Source: Saussurea involucrata (lineage: Eukaryota; Streptophyta; Magnoliopsida; Asterales; Asteraceae). From it: a stretch of DNA of 64,000 nucleotides. The stretch is from positions 82,647,484 through 82,711,483 of the forward strand of contig CM066313.1 in the NCBI GenBank assembly GCA_033807775.1. Direction: 5' to 3'. The notes below the pieces were generated by a model. That model saw nothing but the letters and a program-made list of their open reading frames with translations. It was not told the DNA's origin and did not search any database. Numbering within the stretch: the stretch's first letter is position 1; each line of letters begins with the position of its first letter. The position numbers and the translations under genes were made by a program. Shown piece after piece: positions 1 through 12,200 of this stretch.

Positions 1-1561
1 ATTTGGCAAACCTAGGCCACGGCCTAGGTTTGGGGTGCCCAGTTTAGAAATTTTGGGATTTCTTTTTGCTTGTTATGTTAATGTTTTACCCGTTCTCTTT
101 ATACCTGTAAATAACTGCACAATGATTGAGTCGCATCACCTACAACTTTGCTTGCACATTGGGGACAATGTATGGGTAAGGTTTGGGGTTGCCCAATCGG
201 GCCCAAGCTTATGCACGTAGATTTCCTGCACTTTTGAGTGTCTAGATCAAAGTAGCTAATTTTTTTTTGATTTGAATGATTGAGACCGACCATTGGGGGA
301 AGAACTTTATGATAGTGACGTGACCGTTAGGGAAGGACTGGGAAAAGACATGACTAGGGACATTAGTGGAGACCACCCGATTGTGAGTTTTGAGCCTAAA
401 GACGTCTTTCATTTCGAGAGATTTATACACGTAATTCTTATACACTTGTCGAATTCCTTGTCGTGAATGTAGAATGATCTCGCTACATTATTGCATTGAG
501 TAGCAAAGACGAACATCGGGATATTAGGTGAGGGTATAGTAGACCATATCGTGTGGACCTTAAGAAATGATTCCAGGCATTGTGTGTTTGTTTTAACCAT
601 TTTTAGCTATCGTTTCCCTTTTTACCTTTAGTGTGTATCCATAGCCAGTTTGCAGCCAAACACTCACCTTATTTCTTTCTAAACCCATCATTTACCCTTT
701 AGCCAAAATCCTTAGCCAACCCTTATCCGAAAGTGTGCCAATCGGAAGCAGTAATGAACTTAGAGAGATAGAGCGGAAAAGAAAGAAATCAGGCCAGTCA
801 AGAAAGAGAAAAGAGGGCCAATGTTGCCCCAATCAATAAAGAGGACCAATGAAGTCCTGAAAAAAAAAACAGTTATTTAGATAGTATCTATAGCAGAAAA
901 TAAGAGAGTCAAAGCAACTCCAATAGTGACGAAGAGGGCCAAATAAGAGAGCGAAAAACTATAGAGTTCGGAACTGCCAATGATTGACATGCCAAGGATA
1001 TTTGAACCTTTTTACCCGTCGTTTCATAACCATAGCCTTAGCCCCATTACAACCCGTGTAAAGACCTGGATGATCTTTTGGAAAATGTGATTACGGTTTA
1101 CGACTACCTTTACCGATATTCCCTGTCTTGCTACTTGATTCCGTTTGAGATTAAAATTTTGGACATTTGTGCGTCTTTCTTGAGAGTTGTCATGACATTT
1201 GAGTATTCTTGCACATAACCTCCTTAAACATGACAACACGAGCGATAACCTAGGTTCGAGTGCAAAGAGAGTATCCCGTGAGGTAGGGTCGAGGAGAAAT
1301 GTTTTCCCTAGCATGTCTGGACTTAGTCTAACCCTAATGTAATCGGAACTGTCACGAGTTCAACTCCCAATAGAAGGTCATAGATCGGACAAATTAAAGA
1401 ATGAGGCGAAAGTGAGATAGATATTCACATGTATGGGAAATCACCGATGCATCACTTGGTACCGATTGGAATTGTGCAGTTATTATTCTTTCACAGTTAT
1501 ATGCTTTTATTCTGTTTTTATCGCTAATTTGCTTGGGGACAAGCAACGCTCGGTTTGGGGT
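1..1561 (+). mobile_element. 3' internal region of an LTR retrotransposon (probably Ty3/gypsy, Athila/Tat-like)
   Basis: This stretch precedes an LTR and ends in a polypurine tract (GGTTTGGGG at 1552-1560) directly next to the LTR start. The same GGTTTGGGG word occurs at 27-35 and 180-188, so the tract is repeated through the region. A perfect hairpin, CCTAGGCC-AC-GGCCTAGG, lies at 11-28 against the first copy. I see no credible protein: the open frames are short, lie on both strands and have no recognisable motif. The 5' half of the element is outside the window. The Athila/Tat assignment is inference from the tract and LTR style only. Confidence 0.5.
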
Positions 1562-2915
1562 TGTTGATAACGCCACTTTTTGGCGTTATTTTCGGTTCTC
1601 AAACCAACGAGATTGGCTTGTACTCAAGTAAAAAGGCGGGTATTTTAACGGTTTATTGAGCGATTTACGCAGGTTATATAAAAGGCGGCATTCCTCGGAA
1701 ATAGAAGCTAAAAAGAGCCCAAAACGAGTCAAAACGAAGCCTAACGGGAGCCCAAAAGCCAAGCCCAAGATCCGCGAACGAACCAGGACCCGACCCGCGA
1801 ACCAGATCCGACCCAGAAGGCCATCTGAAGGACGCGCGACCTGCCACGCGACTTGCAAGACGCGCAGCAAGTCGCGTAAGGGTCTGTTTGGTCGAAAATC
1901 AGTATTTGAGTCGGGATTTAGGTCACTTTTTCGGTATCCAACATACGGCAGACGATTGGGAGCAGTCCGGGGGCGATTTTCAGAGCCACGTGACACCGTT
2001 TGGAGCGAAGATCGAGAATCAATCGAAGGATCGTTCAAGACGCAAAGGAGATTTCAACACGGGGAAAGGGAGTTTATCAATTCATCTTACACATTCACCA
2101 CGATCACGTTAACATGTTCACTTTCACTTTTGTTTCTCTTTCTTTTGTGTATGAATCCCCCAACATCATGAACTAACTTTAAGATGTTGGGGGTTGGATT
2201 GAATTAGGATTGAACATATGATGGATGACGAATGATTTTTATCAGTTTTCCGATTTAATGAATGCATGTGATTTTGTTCTTAATGCCTTTGTGAGCGTAG
2301 CTAACTTGCAATTGTTTTATTGTTGTCAATTTTGTTCGAGAGAATCAATTGAGATCTAGAATTAGGAATTACATGCCTAAAGTAAGAAAGGATAGAGATA
2401 TACCGAGTAAACTTTAGTCTCATAATAACCTACGCTTAATGTGTTTTGAACTATATAAGGTGAGATCGAGAGATTAATCTTGTATTTGTTTTCGAAATAA
2501 ACTTCATGGTAGCTTGAGAAAGCATCATGTTGTTACAAATATAACTGTTGTTACTTGAGAGAGAGCAATGGTTAGATCAAGGTTGAGTATTCATTATAGC
2601 GGAATTAACTGATATTTGTTTTAGTCTGATGTTCATGTGTGAAACCTAAGGATATCCAACCCTCAACTGTTTCTCCATCAGAATTCCACAGCTGCTTACT
2701 AGTTGTCCGGTGTTTGTTTGATATTAATTTCTGCAATTAATTAGTTATAAAACCAATCCTCCAATTTCAATTCAGTTAATAGTTCTTATAGTAATTGTGA
2801 TACTTAGTTCCTAGTTCCCCGTGATTCGATACTCGTACTTCTAAAGTACTATTACTTGACTTCGACCCGTACACTTGCGGTAAGATTCGTGGGGTGTCAA
2901 AACCCCGTGTCAACA
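1562..2915 (+). repeat. 3' LTR of the element inserted into chromovirus gag
   Basis: The segment starts TGTTGATAACG and ends CGTGTCAACA, which gives imperfect terminal inverted repeats. A polypurine tract sits immediately upstream. Directly after its end the sequence matches chromovirus gag, as seen at 9433 onward in the second tandem copy, so this boundary is an insertion junction. Around 1780-1880 the LTR is GC-rich with many CGCG-type words. The partner 5' LTR and the left target duplication are not in the window, so the boundary rests on the TG...CA ends and the broken gag. Overlapping open frames on both strands (1586-2171) are not considered genes. Confidence 0.65.
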
Positions 2916-5900
2916 ACCGAAATGGGAAGACTGCAGGCCAGTATACAAGCCATGTTTGATCGAACTCGTCATAATGAAGCTGATACACCAGATCCTGGTC
3001 AGGAAGACCAAATGCCTATTACACCTACAATCACACCAGTACTAAGAAAGTGTGACTATAAAATGTTCTTAAGTTGTAAGCCTCCAACTTACTCGGGAGA
3101 TCGGGATCCAGTGAAAGCTATGAATTGGCTGAAGGAAATAGAAGATATTTTCAAGACTAGTAAATGCGCTGAAGAGGATAGAGTACTCTATGGAACTGCA
3201 ATGTTGAAAGGCGATGCCCTATACTGGTGGGAAGCACATATGTCCTCGGGAGGATCTGATATATATTCTACTTACTCTTGGGAGTAATTCGTGATAGCTT
3301 TCAGGAAACAGTTTTGTCCTCAAGCCGCAGTTAAACAATTGGAAGGGGAGTTTATGAACTTGCAGCAAGGGAATTTGTCAGTTCGGGACTACACCGCTCG
3401 TTTCTTGGAAACGTCTCATTTTGAGGAATACTACGTTGCTACGGAGGCCATGAAGATTGAAAGGTTTATCTTTGGATTGAATGTAGAAGTCAGAAGTTTT
3501 GTGATTGCTAAAGGACCAGAAACTTTCTCCGCCGCAGTTGACGCCGCGGAAACCGTGGAACAAGATAAAGGGAGAAGTACTAGTGATAAGAATGTGGGGA
3601 AAAGAAAGTGGGAAGGACCACAGTATGATCCGAAGAAGTCCAGGTTTCAGTGATTTGATAACCGTCCACCTTTCCGATCAGTTGAAAGACCTTGCCCAAA
3701 GTGCCACCGTTTTCATCAAGGAAATTGTCAAGTGGATCCTAGAAACTGTTATAAGTGTGGAAAGATCGGTCATATTGCTAAAGACTGTCGAGTAGTTAGA
3801 TTTTGTTACTCGTGCAATTCTCCTGATCACCTTCAGTCCGATTGTCTATTGGGGAGAATACAACCGGGTGGTACGTCAGTAAGACCAACGGGAGTTAGAC
3901 TGGTGGTACCAAGGCCAGAAGTACCAAGAGCAAGGGGTTGTGCCTTCCAGATGACAGAGCAAGAAGAAGATGAGACTCCCGATGTGGTTACAGGTACATT
4001 CTTAATAAATTCTACACGTGCTAAAGTGTTATTTGATTCCGGTGCAAACCGATCGTTTGTGTCGCCTTCTTTCGCTGCCTATATGCATTTAAAGCCTAAA
4101 GTGTTAGATCATGCGTTAATGGTAGATACGGCTAATGATAATCAAGTACCGGTTAATGAGGTATTTGATAGTTGTGTGATAAACATAGATGGGTGTGGAG
4201 TGCCTATTCAGTTATTTCCTATATCCTTGATCGAGTTTGATGTGGTAGTGGGAATGGATTGGTTAGCCGAGAATCAAGCTAATATAGTTTGTGATAAGAA
4301 GTTGATAAATGGTGTCTTACCTGAGAAGGGACCAGTAGTGATTTATGGTGACCGTAGAAATCATCAGTCTTTCCTTATCTCTTTGTTGAAAGCTCGTAAG
4401 TGTATCAATAAAGGTTGCTCAAGTTACTTAGCTTATGTGATAGATATTAAGCTAGAAAAGAATAAGCTGGGAGATATTCCGGTTGTTCATGAATTTCCGA
4501 AAGTTTTTCCAGAAGATTTGACTAGCCTTCTGCCCGATCTGATTCCTGGAGCCGCTCCTGTTGCCCGTGCACCGTATCGTTTGGCACCTCCAGAGATGAA
4601 AGGGATGATGACTCAACTGCAGGATCTTTCAGATAAAGGCTTCATCAGACCCAGTTCTTCGCCGTGGGGAGCACCGGTTCTGTTTGTGAAAAAGAAGGAT
4701 GGTTCGATGAGGATGTGTATTGATTATCGGGAACTGAATAAGCGCACGATCAAGAACAAATATCCGCTTCCCGGAATTGATGACCTCTTCGATCAATTAG
4801 TTGGAGCTTGTTATTTCTCCAAGATTGATCTAAGATCTGGCTACCATCAACTGAAGGTTAAAGAAGAAGACGTTCTGAAAACTGCTTTTCGCACACGGTA
4901 TGGTCACTATGAATTCTTAGTGATGCCTTTTGGATTGACGAACGCTCCAGCTGCTTTTTTGGATTTAATGAATCGGGTATGTAAGCCGTATCCCGATAGA
5001 TTTGTTATTGTATTTATCGATGATATACTTATCTATTCCCGATCCAAAGAGGATCACGCACAACATCTTCGGTTAACTCTGGAATTGTTAAAGAAGGAAC
5101 AGTTATACGCTAAGTTCTCTAAGTGTGAATTCTGGCTACGGGAAGTTCAGTTTCTGGGGCATGTAGTTTCCGAGAAAGGTATTCAAGTTGATCCGATGAA
5201 GGTAGAAGCAATTGAAAAATGGGAACCGCCGAAGACGCCAACGGAAGTACGAAGTTTTCTGGGTTTAGCCGGTTATTATCGAAAGTTTATAAAAGATTTT
5301 TCTCGTATCGCTACGCCTCTCACTAAGCTAACTCGGAAGAATCTAAAGTTCGAATGGAAAGCAGAACATGATGAAGCATTCCGAATATTGAAAGAGAAAC
5401 TCTGTAGCTCACCGATACTAGCATTACCTGAAGGTTCCGATGATTTTGTTGTTTACAGTGATGCTTCCAAATTGGGATTGGGTTGTGTACTAATGCAGCG
5501 TGGAAAGGTTATTGCTTATGCTTCTCGTCAGTTAAAAGATCATGAAAGACAGTATCCTACGCACGACATGGAACTGACAGCAGTTGTTTTCGCGTTGAAG
5601 ATTTGGAGACATTACCTTTAAGGCTCTAAATGTCAAATTTATACTGATCATAAGAGTCTCCAACATCTTTTTGATCAGAAGGAACTAAATATGAGGCAAA
5701 GAAGATGGCTAGAATTGGTGAATGATTACGACTGTGAAATCCTTTATCATCCGGGAAAGGCGAATGTGGTAGGTGATGCACTAAGTCGTCAAGAAAGGAG
5801 TGGAACAATAAAAGCTATTTCACTACGAGTTGAACTCCTACCTAACATCTTTGACTAATTGCAGAAGTGTCAAATAGAAGCTTTTCAAGAAGAACACTTA

Positions 5901-7275
5901 AAACCAGAACGATTAGTGGGTATATCAGCATTGCTTGTAAAAGATGATTGTGGGTTGTTGTGTTTGGGAAACAGAATCTGGGTGCCTCGTTTTGGGTGGT
6001 TTACGTGATCGGGTACTACAAGAAGCTCATCAATCTCATTTTTCTATTCATCCAGGTACGAATAAGATGTATAAAGACCTGAAACAATTTTATTGGTGGC
6101 CTGGAATAAAAAGAAGCATTGCTCAGCATGTGGAAGGTTGTACTACTTGTAAGAAGGTAAAAATTGAACATCAAAAGACGTTTGGTCAGTTGCAATGGTT
6201 AGAAATACCTATGTGGAAATGGGATCAGATTACTACAGATTTTATCACAAAGCTACCAAGGACTCCGAAGGGATTTGATGCCATTTGGGTGATCGTTGAC
6301 AGATTGACAAAGTCTGCTCACTTCCTGCCAATAAAAGAAACTGATTCGTTGGAACGATTAGCCAAGTTGTACATCAACGAAATAGTAACTCGACATAGGG
6401 TTCCAATCTCGACTATTTCTGATCGTGATAGTCGTTTTACTTCAAGATTCTGGAGGAGCTTTCAAAAAGAAATGGGTACACAGATAAAGCTAAGTACGGC
6501 GTATCATCCTCAAACTGACGGTCAGAGTGAACGAACGATTCAGACATTAGAAGACATGCTCCGGGCTTGCCTTGTTGAGTTTGGGGGATCGTGGGATAAG
6601 CACTTGCCACTGATAGAATTTTCCTACAACAACAGTTACCATTCCAACATACAAGCGGCACCGTTTGAAGTTCTGTATGGTAGAAAATGCCGAACGCCTC
6701 TGTGTTGGAACGAAGTGGGAGAGACACAGTTAGCAGGGCCAGATATAGTCCAGTTGACCGCGGATAAGATTTCTCAGATTCGGGAACGTTTGAAAGTAGC
6801 TCAAGACAGACAGAAAAGCTACGCCGACCGACGCCGAAAACCGTTAGAGTTCCAAGTTGGAGATTTTGTGATGTTAAAAGTCTCGCCTTGGAAAGGAGTC
6901 ATTCGATTCGGGAAACAAGGTAAGTTGAGCCCGAGGTACATTGGGCCGTTTGCAATCATAGAAAGGATCGGCGAAGTAGCCTACAGGTTAGATCTTCCAC
7001 CAGAGTTAAGCAGAATCCACAATGCATTTCACGTATCAAATTTCCGAAAGTGTTTGGTTACGCCGGATCAGGCAGTTTCTCTACCAGACATACAAGTCGA
7101 TGAAAAGCTGAATTATGTGGAAGAACCTGAAGCCATAGTTGACAGTAAAATCAAAGTTTTGCGAAATAAGGAGATCAGACAAGTAAAAGTCCAATGGCGA
7201 CATCATAAGGGGCAGGATGCTACATGGGAATCGGAATCAGAGATGAGAACTAAGTACCCGTACCTTTTTGCTTAA
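2916..7275 (+). pseudogene. chromovirus (Tekay/Del-like) gag-pol polyprotein, tandem copy 1, 5'-truncated and mutated
   Basis: This is the polyprotein of a Ty3/gypsy chromovirus. In order it shows a gag core, a CCHC zinc knuckle (CYKCGKIGHIAKDC, near 3747), aspartic protease (D-S-G at 4035-4043), reverse transcriptase (FIDD at 5013-5024), RNase H, an integrase with HHCC finger and DDE core, and a C-terminal chromodomain-like segment ending at 7275. The gag N-terminus was cut off by the LTR element inserted at 2915. In-frame stops occur at 3285-3287, 3651-3653, 5619-5621 and about 5857. One extra base near 5990 shifts the frame in integrase. Compared with copy 2, a 24-nt deletion near 4535 removes a conserved segment just before RT. 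The copy cannot make a full polyprotein. The first two stops are shared with copy 2. Confidence 0.9.
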
Positions 7276-7300
7276 TCGAATTCCGGGACGGAATTCTTTT

Positions 7301-7313
7301 AAGGGGGAGATGA
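7301..7313 (+). promoter_or_regulatory. polypurine tract of chromovirus copy 1
   Basis: AAGGGGGAGATGA lies directly before the LTR start TGTAATACCCC. It primes plus-strand synthesis in this family. The same tract precedes the next LTR at 13840-13852. Confidence 0.85.
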
Positions 7314-8969
7314 TGTAATACCCCGGCTAAGTCTGTTAGTTAAAAATCTCTTTCCGTTAAATTTAGTGACTTTAAATTGGAAGTTTAGGGTAAGTTTGGG
7401 TTAATTTATAAGTTTAGGGGTCTTTTGGTCATTAGTGGATAGTTAAAGGATTAAAGTGGTAAATATGGATAGATATTATCCCTTAATGGAATCAAATATT
7501 TCATAACAGCAAATATCCAGAAAATTCAGTGTGTGTGTGTGTGTGTTTGAGACCAAAAGAGGAAAGAAGGGTTGTGGCTAAAAGACTCAAATTAGTGTAC
7601 TTGGAAGAGGAATTGAGGTATGTTACTTTACATTTTATGTTTGTAATTGCTATTAGGAAGTATCTATCGGATTAGAATTATCACATCTGGACTGGAGATG
7701 ATTTCAGTCAAATTCTGGGTTGAAATATGCAAACCGACAGAGGTTTCCGGATAGGATGAAGGTATCCGGGTAGTTTTGATGAATGTGTCCGGTAGTTTTA
7801 GCTGATGGTGTCCGGAAGTGTTCTAGTGGTGTCCGGACAGGTCCTTTACCCGGTAAGTTCCTCTTTTCCATAAGTGTCCGGTTAAAATTAGATGCCGGAT
7901 GGTATCCGGATTGATTTGGTGTCCGGGTGTTATCCGGATTATTGATGTTGTCCGGATAATTATGTAATCCGGATTGTGTATGTTGTCCGGAATATGGGTG
8001 CTATCCGAAAAGGTTGTGTTGTCCGGATACTTTAGCTGATTAGTCAAACTTTGAGAGTTTTGATGCTTTTTAGTATCCAATAGCCTGTGTTTTGTTAAGT
8101 CATGGATAGGAAATGAATGAGGATTGAATGTACTGTGGACTTGACTTAAGTTCGGGTTTGGGGGCAACATTTGAGGATTTGAGTTCTTTAGAGTTCTTAG
8201 CTTTAGTAAGACTTATGTGTTTTATATGGTAAAGATATATCTGCATCTATTTGTTTCAGATACTGTGAATCGAAGGTGAAAGCAGAGTTCTTTGTGGAGA
8301 ACTGGAAAGAATTTTGATAAAGCAAACCGGTGAGTTTTTACTTAAAATGTTTTCTAACTGGAATACATATATGTGAATGAGTGTAATAATGTGCATATTA
8401 TGTTTATATGAGTATTACACTGCATGGGTGCTAGTTGGCCGGGCTTAGGACCGGTGTATGTTGGCTGTACAGAGGGACAGTGGTGTTGGCTGTATTCAGT
8501 ACAATGGTGTAAATTAATTAATTGGCTCGCAACCAATTAATATGGCCAAGAGAATGAGATGGAAAGATATATGATGCATGAGTTTTAATTGGTATTCCTA
8601 TGTGAATTATGTGTATGATGTTGTGCAAATGGTTTTTAACTAACGGGGATTTTCTCAGTAGACCTCAAGGTCTAACCCTCATTTTGTTTTAAAAATATGT
8701 ATTCCAGGTCGTGGATCGAGTAAGAGCAAATAAGAAGGTTAAACCGCGAATAGCTTTTGGAGGACTATGTAGTTGAAGACTATGATGTGTTTAGTAGATA
8801 TAGCATGTTATTAGTGATGATGTAAATTTATTAAGTAAACGTTTGTAATGATGTATTGAATGTTTGTAAAGACTAGAGGACCATATTGGATATATGATGT
8901 ATCTCTTGTTTTAACGACGTTATGCAATGTATTCTATTTGAACTATGTATGGGATTTTGGGTCGTTACA
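7314..8969 (+). repeat. chromovirus LTR shared by tandem copies 1 and 2
   Basis: The LTR begins TGTAATACCCC and ends GGGTCGTTACA (1656 bp) and is nearly identical to the LTR at 13853-15514. A polypurine tract stands before it and a tRNA primer site after it, so one LTR acts as the 3' LTR of copy 1 and the 5' LTR of copy 2. It holds a GT microsatellite (about 7530-7547). The U3-like part (7740-8035) has many TCCGGA/TCCGG words. A short inverted repeat around TTAATTGG...CCAATTAA lies near 8514-8540. An antisense open frame (7823-8170) is a by-product of the CCGG words. Confidence 0.93.
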
Positions 8970-8971
8970 GA

Positions 8972-8985
8972 TGGTATCAGAGCCC
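8972..8985 (+). promoter_or_regulatory. primer-binding site (initiator Met tRNA)
   Basis: TGGTATCAGAGCCC lies 2 bp after the LTR end. It is the standard plant LTR-element primer site complementary to the 3' end of initiator tRNA-Met. Confidence 0.9.
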
Positions 8986-9231
8986 TAGTTTAAGGGATTT
9001 AGGTATTAGTATCTGTACCTAGACTTAAACTGCATATAAAATAGGATGTCCCTATTATTGTAGAACCTTGGGGTGTTAAATATAAAAAGGTAGAAGGAAC
9101 ATCATGTAAGGTAATTTCATTTTACACCTGGCCAGTGTAATTGTGATCTTACAGGTACATGTTTGAACTGGAATACTTTGTTATATGGGGTATGTGCTTA
9201 TGTGTATATTAACCTTGTTTGAATCAACAGA

Positions 9232-12200
9232 ATGGCAAGTGGTACTAGACAAACGAATCGGGAAGGAGGAGGAAATCCGAATAGAACAAACCCAACAGCC
9301 GGAGGAAGGGGAAGATGGGGAGAAAGAGGTGGAGGCAGAATTGGAGGCAGAATTGGAGGCAGAATTGGGGGTAGAACTGGGAGTGGAGCTCCGCCACGAG
9401 GTAATGAATTTGTTACTAGGGACGATTTAACAGCCGAAATGGGAAGACTGCAGGCCAGTATACAGCCATGTTTGATCGAACTCGTCAAAATGAAGCTGAT
9501 ACACCAGATCCTGGTCAGGAAGACCAGATGCCTATTACACCTACAATCACACCAGTACTAAGAAAGTGTGTCTATAAAATGTTCTTAAGTTGTAAGCCTC
9601 CAACTTACTCGGGGGATCGGGATCCAGTGAAAGCTATGAAGTGGCTGAAGGAAATAGAAGCTATTTTCAAGACTAGTAAATGCGCTGAAGAGGATAGAGT
9701 ACTCTATGGAACTACAATGTTGAAAGGCGATGCCCTATACTGGTGGGAAGCACATATGTCCTCGGGAGGATCTGATATATATTCTACTTACTCTTGGGAG
9801 TAATTCGTGATAGCTTTCAGGAAACAGTTTTGTCCTCAAGCCGCAGTTAAACAATTGGAAGTGGAGTTTATGAACTTGCAGCAAGGGAATTTGTCAGTTC
9901 GGGACTACACCGCTCGTTTCTTGGAAAAGTCTCGTTTTGCGGAATACTACGTTGCTACGGAGGCCATGAAGATTGAAAGGTTTATCTTTGGATTGAATGC
10001 AGAAGTCAGAAGTTTTGTGATTGCTAAAGGACCAGAAACTTTCTCCGCCGCAGTAGACGTCGCGGAAACCGTGGAACAAGATAAAGGGAGAAGTACTAGT
10101 GATAATAATGTGGGGAAAAGAAAGTGGGAAGGACCGCAGTATGATCCGAATAAGTCCAGGTTTCAGTGATTTGATAACCGTCCACCTTTCCGATCAGTTG
10201 AAAGACCTTGCCCAAAGTGCCACCGTTTTCATCAAGGAAGTTGTCAAGTGGATCCTAGAAACTGTTATAAGTGTGGAAAGATCGGTCATATTGCTAAAGA
10301 CTGCCGAGTAGTTAGATTTTGTTACTCGTGCAATTCTCCTGATCACCTTCAGTCCGATTGTCCATTGGGGAGAATACAACCGGGTGGTACGTCAGTAAGA
10401 CCAACGGGAGTTAGACCGGTGGTACCAAGGCCAGAAGTACCAAGAGCAAGGGTCCGTGCCTTCCAGATGACAGAGCAAGAAGCAGATGAGACTCCCGATG
10501 TGGTTACAGGTACATTCTTAATAAATTTTACACGTGCTAAAGTGTTATTTGATTCCGATGCAAACCGATCGTTTGTGTCACCTTCTTTTGCTGCCTATAT
10601 GCATTTAAAGCCAAAAGTGTTAGATCATGCGTTAATGGTAGATACGGCTAATGATAATCAAGTACCGGTTAATGAGGTATTTGATAGTTGTGTGATAAAC
10701 ATAGATGGGTGTGGAGTGCCTATTCAGTTATTTCCTATAGCCTTGATCGAGTTTGATGTGGTAGTGGGAATGGATTGGTTAGCCGAGAATCAAGCTAATA
10801 TAGTTTGTGATAAGAAGTTGATAAATGTTGTCTTATCTGAGAAGGGACCAGTAGTGATTTATGGTGACCGTAGAAATCATCAGTCTTGCCTTATCTCTTT
10901 GTTGAAAGCTCGTAAGTGTATCAATAAAGGCTGCTCAAGTTACTTAGCTTATGTGATAGATATTAAGCTAGAAAAGAATAAGCTGGGAGATATTCCGGTT
11001 GTTCATGAATTTCCGAAAGTTTTTCCAGAAGATTTGACTAGCCTTCCGCCCGTTAGACAAGTAGAGTTTGGTATAGATCTGATTCCTGGAGCCGCTCCTG
11101 TTGCCCGTGCACCGTATCGTTTGGCACCTCCAGAGATGAAAGGGATGATGACTCAACTGCAGGATCTTTCAGATAAAGGCTTCATCAGACCCAGTTCTTC
11201 GCCGTAGGGAGCACCGGTTCTGTTTGTGAAAAAGAAGGATGGTTCGATGAGGATGTGTATTGATTATCGGGAACTGAATAAGCGCACGATCAAGAACAAA
11301 TATCCGCTTCCCAGAATTGATGACCTCTTCGATCAATTAGTTGGAGCTTGTTATTTCTCCAAGATTGATCTAAGATCTGGCTACCATCAACTGAAGGTTA
11401 AAGAAGAAGACGTTCTGAAAACTGCTTTTCGCACACGGTATGGTCACTATGAATTCTTAGTGATGCCTTTTGGATTGACGAACGCTCCAGCTGCTTTTAT
11501 GGATTTAATGAATCGGGTATGTAAGCCGTATCTCGATAGATTTGTTATTGTATTTATCGATGATATACTTATCTATTCCCGATCCAAAGAGGATCACGCA
11601 CAACATCTTCGGTTAACTCTGGAATTGTTAAAGAAGGAACAGTTATACGCTAAGTTCTCTAAGTGTGAATTCTGGCTACGGGAAGTTCAGTTTCTGGGGC
11701 ATGTAGTTTCCGAGAAAGGTATTCAAGTTGATCCGATGAAGGTAGAAGCAATTGAAAAATGGGAACCGCCGAAGACGCCAACGGAAGTACGAAGTTTTCT
11801 GGGTTTAGCTGGTTATTATCGAAAGTTTATAAAAGATTTTTCTCGTATCGCTACGCCTCTCACTAAGCTAACTCGGAAGAATCTAAAGTTCGAATGGAAA
11901 GCAGAACAGGATGAAGCATTCTGAATATTGAAAGAGAAACTCTGTAGCGCACCGATACTAGCATTACCTGAAGGTTCCGATGATTTTGTTGTTTACAGTG
12001 ATGCTTCCAAATTGGGATTAGGTTGTGTACTAATGCAGCGTGGAAAGGTTATTGCTTATGCTTCTCGTCAGTTAAAAGATCATGAAAGACAGTATCCTAC
12101 GCACGACATGGAACTGACAGCAGTTGTTTTCGTGTTGAAGATTTGGAGACATTAGCTTTACGGCTCTAAATGTCAAATTTATACTGATCATAAGAGTCTC

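Noticed and set aside
1586..2171. Overlapping 150- and 171-residue open frames on both strands
   Set aside because: They lie in a GC-rich LTR, overlap each other antisense and show no family motif.
7823..8170. 115-residue antisense open frame, repeated at 14369-14716
   Set aside because: Both copies are in LTRs and the frame is a reading of the TCCGG-rich tract. Conservation reflects LTR identity.
9185..9488. Glu/Leu repeat frame and Pro-Ile repeat antisense frame
   Set aside because: Shadows of the GRIG-coding repeat at the gag N-terminus.
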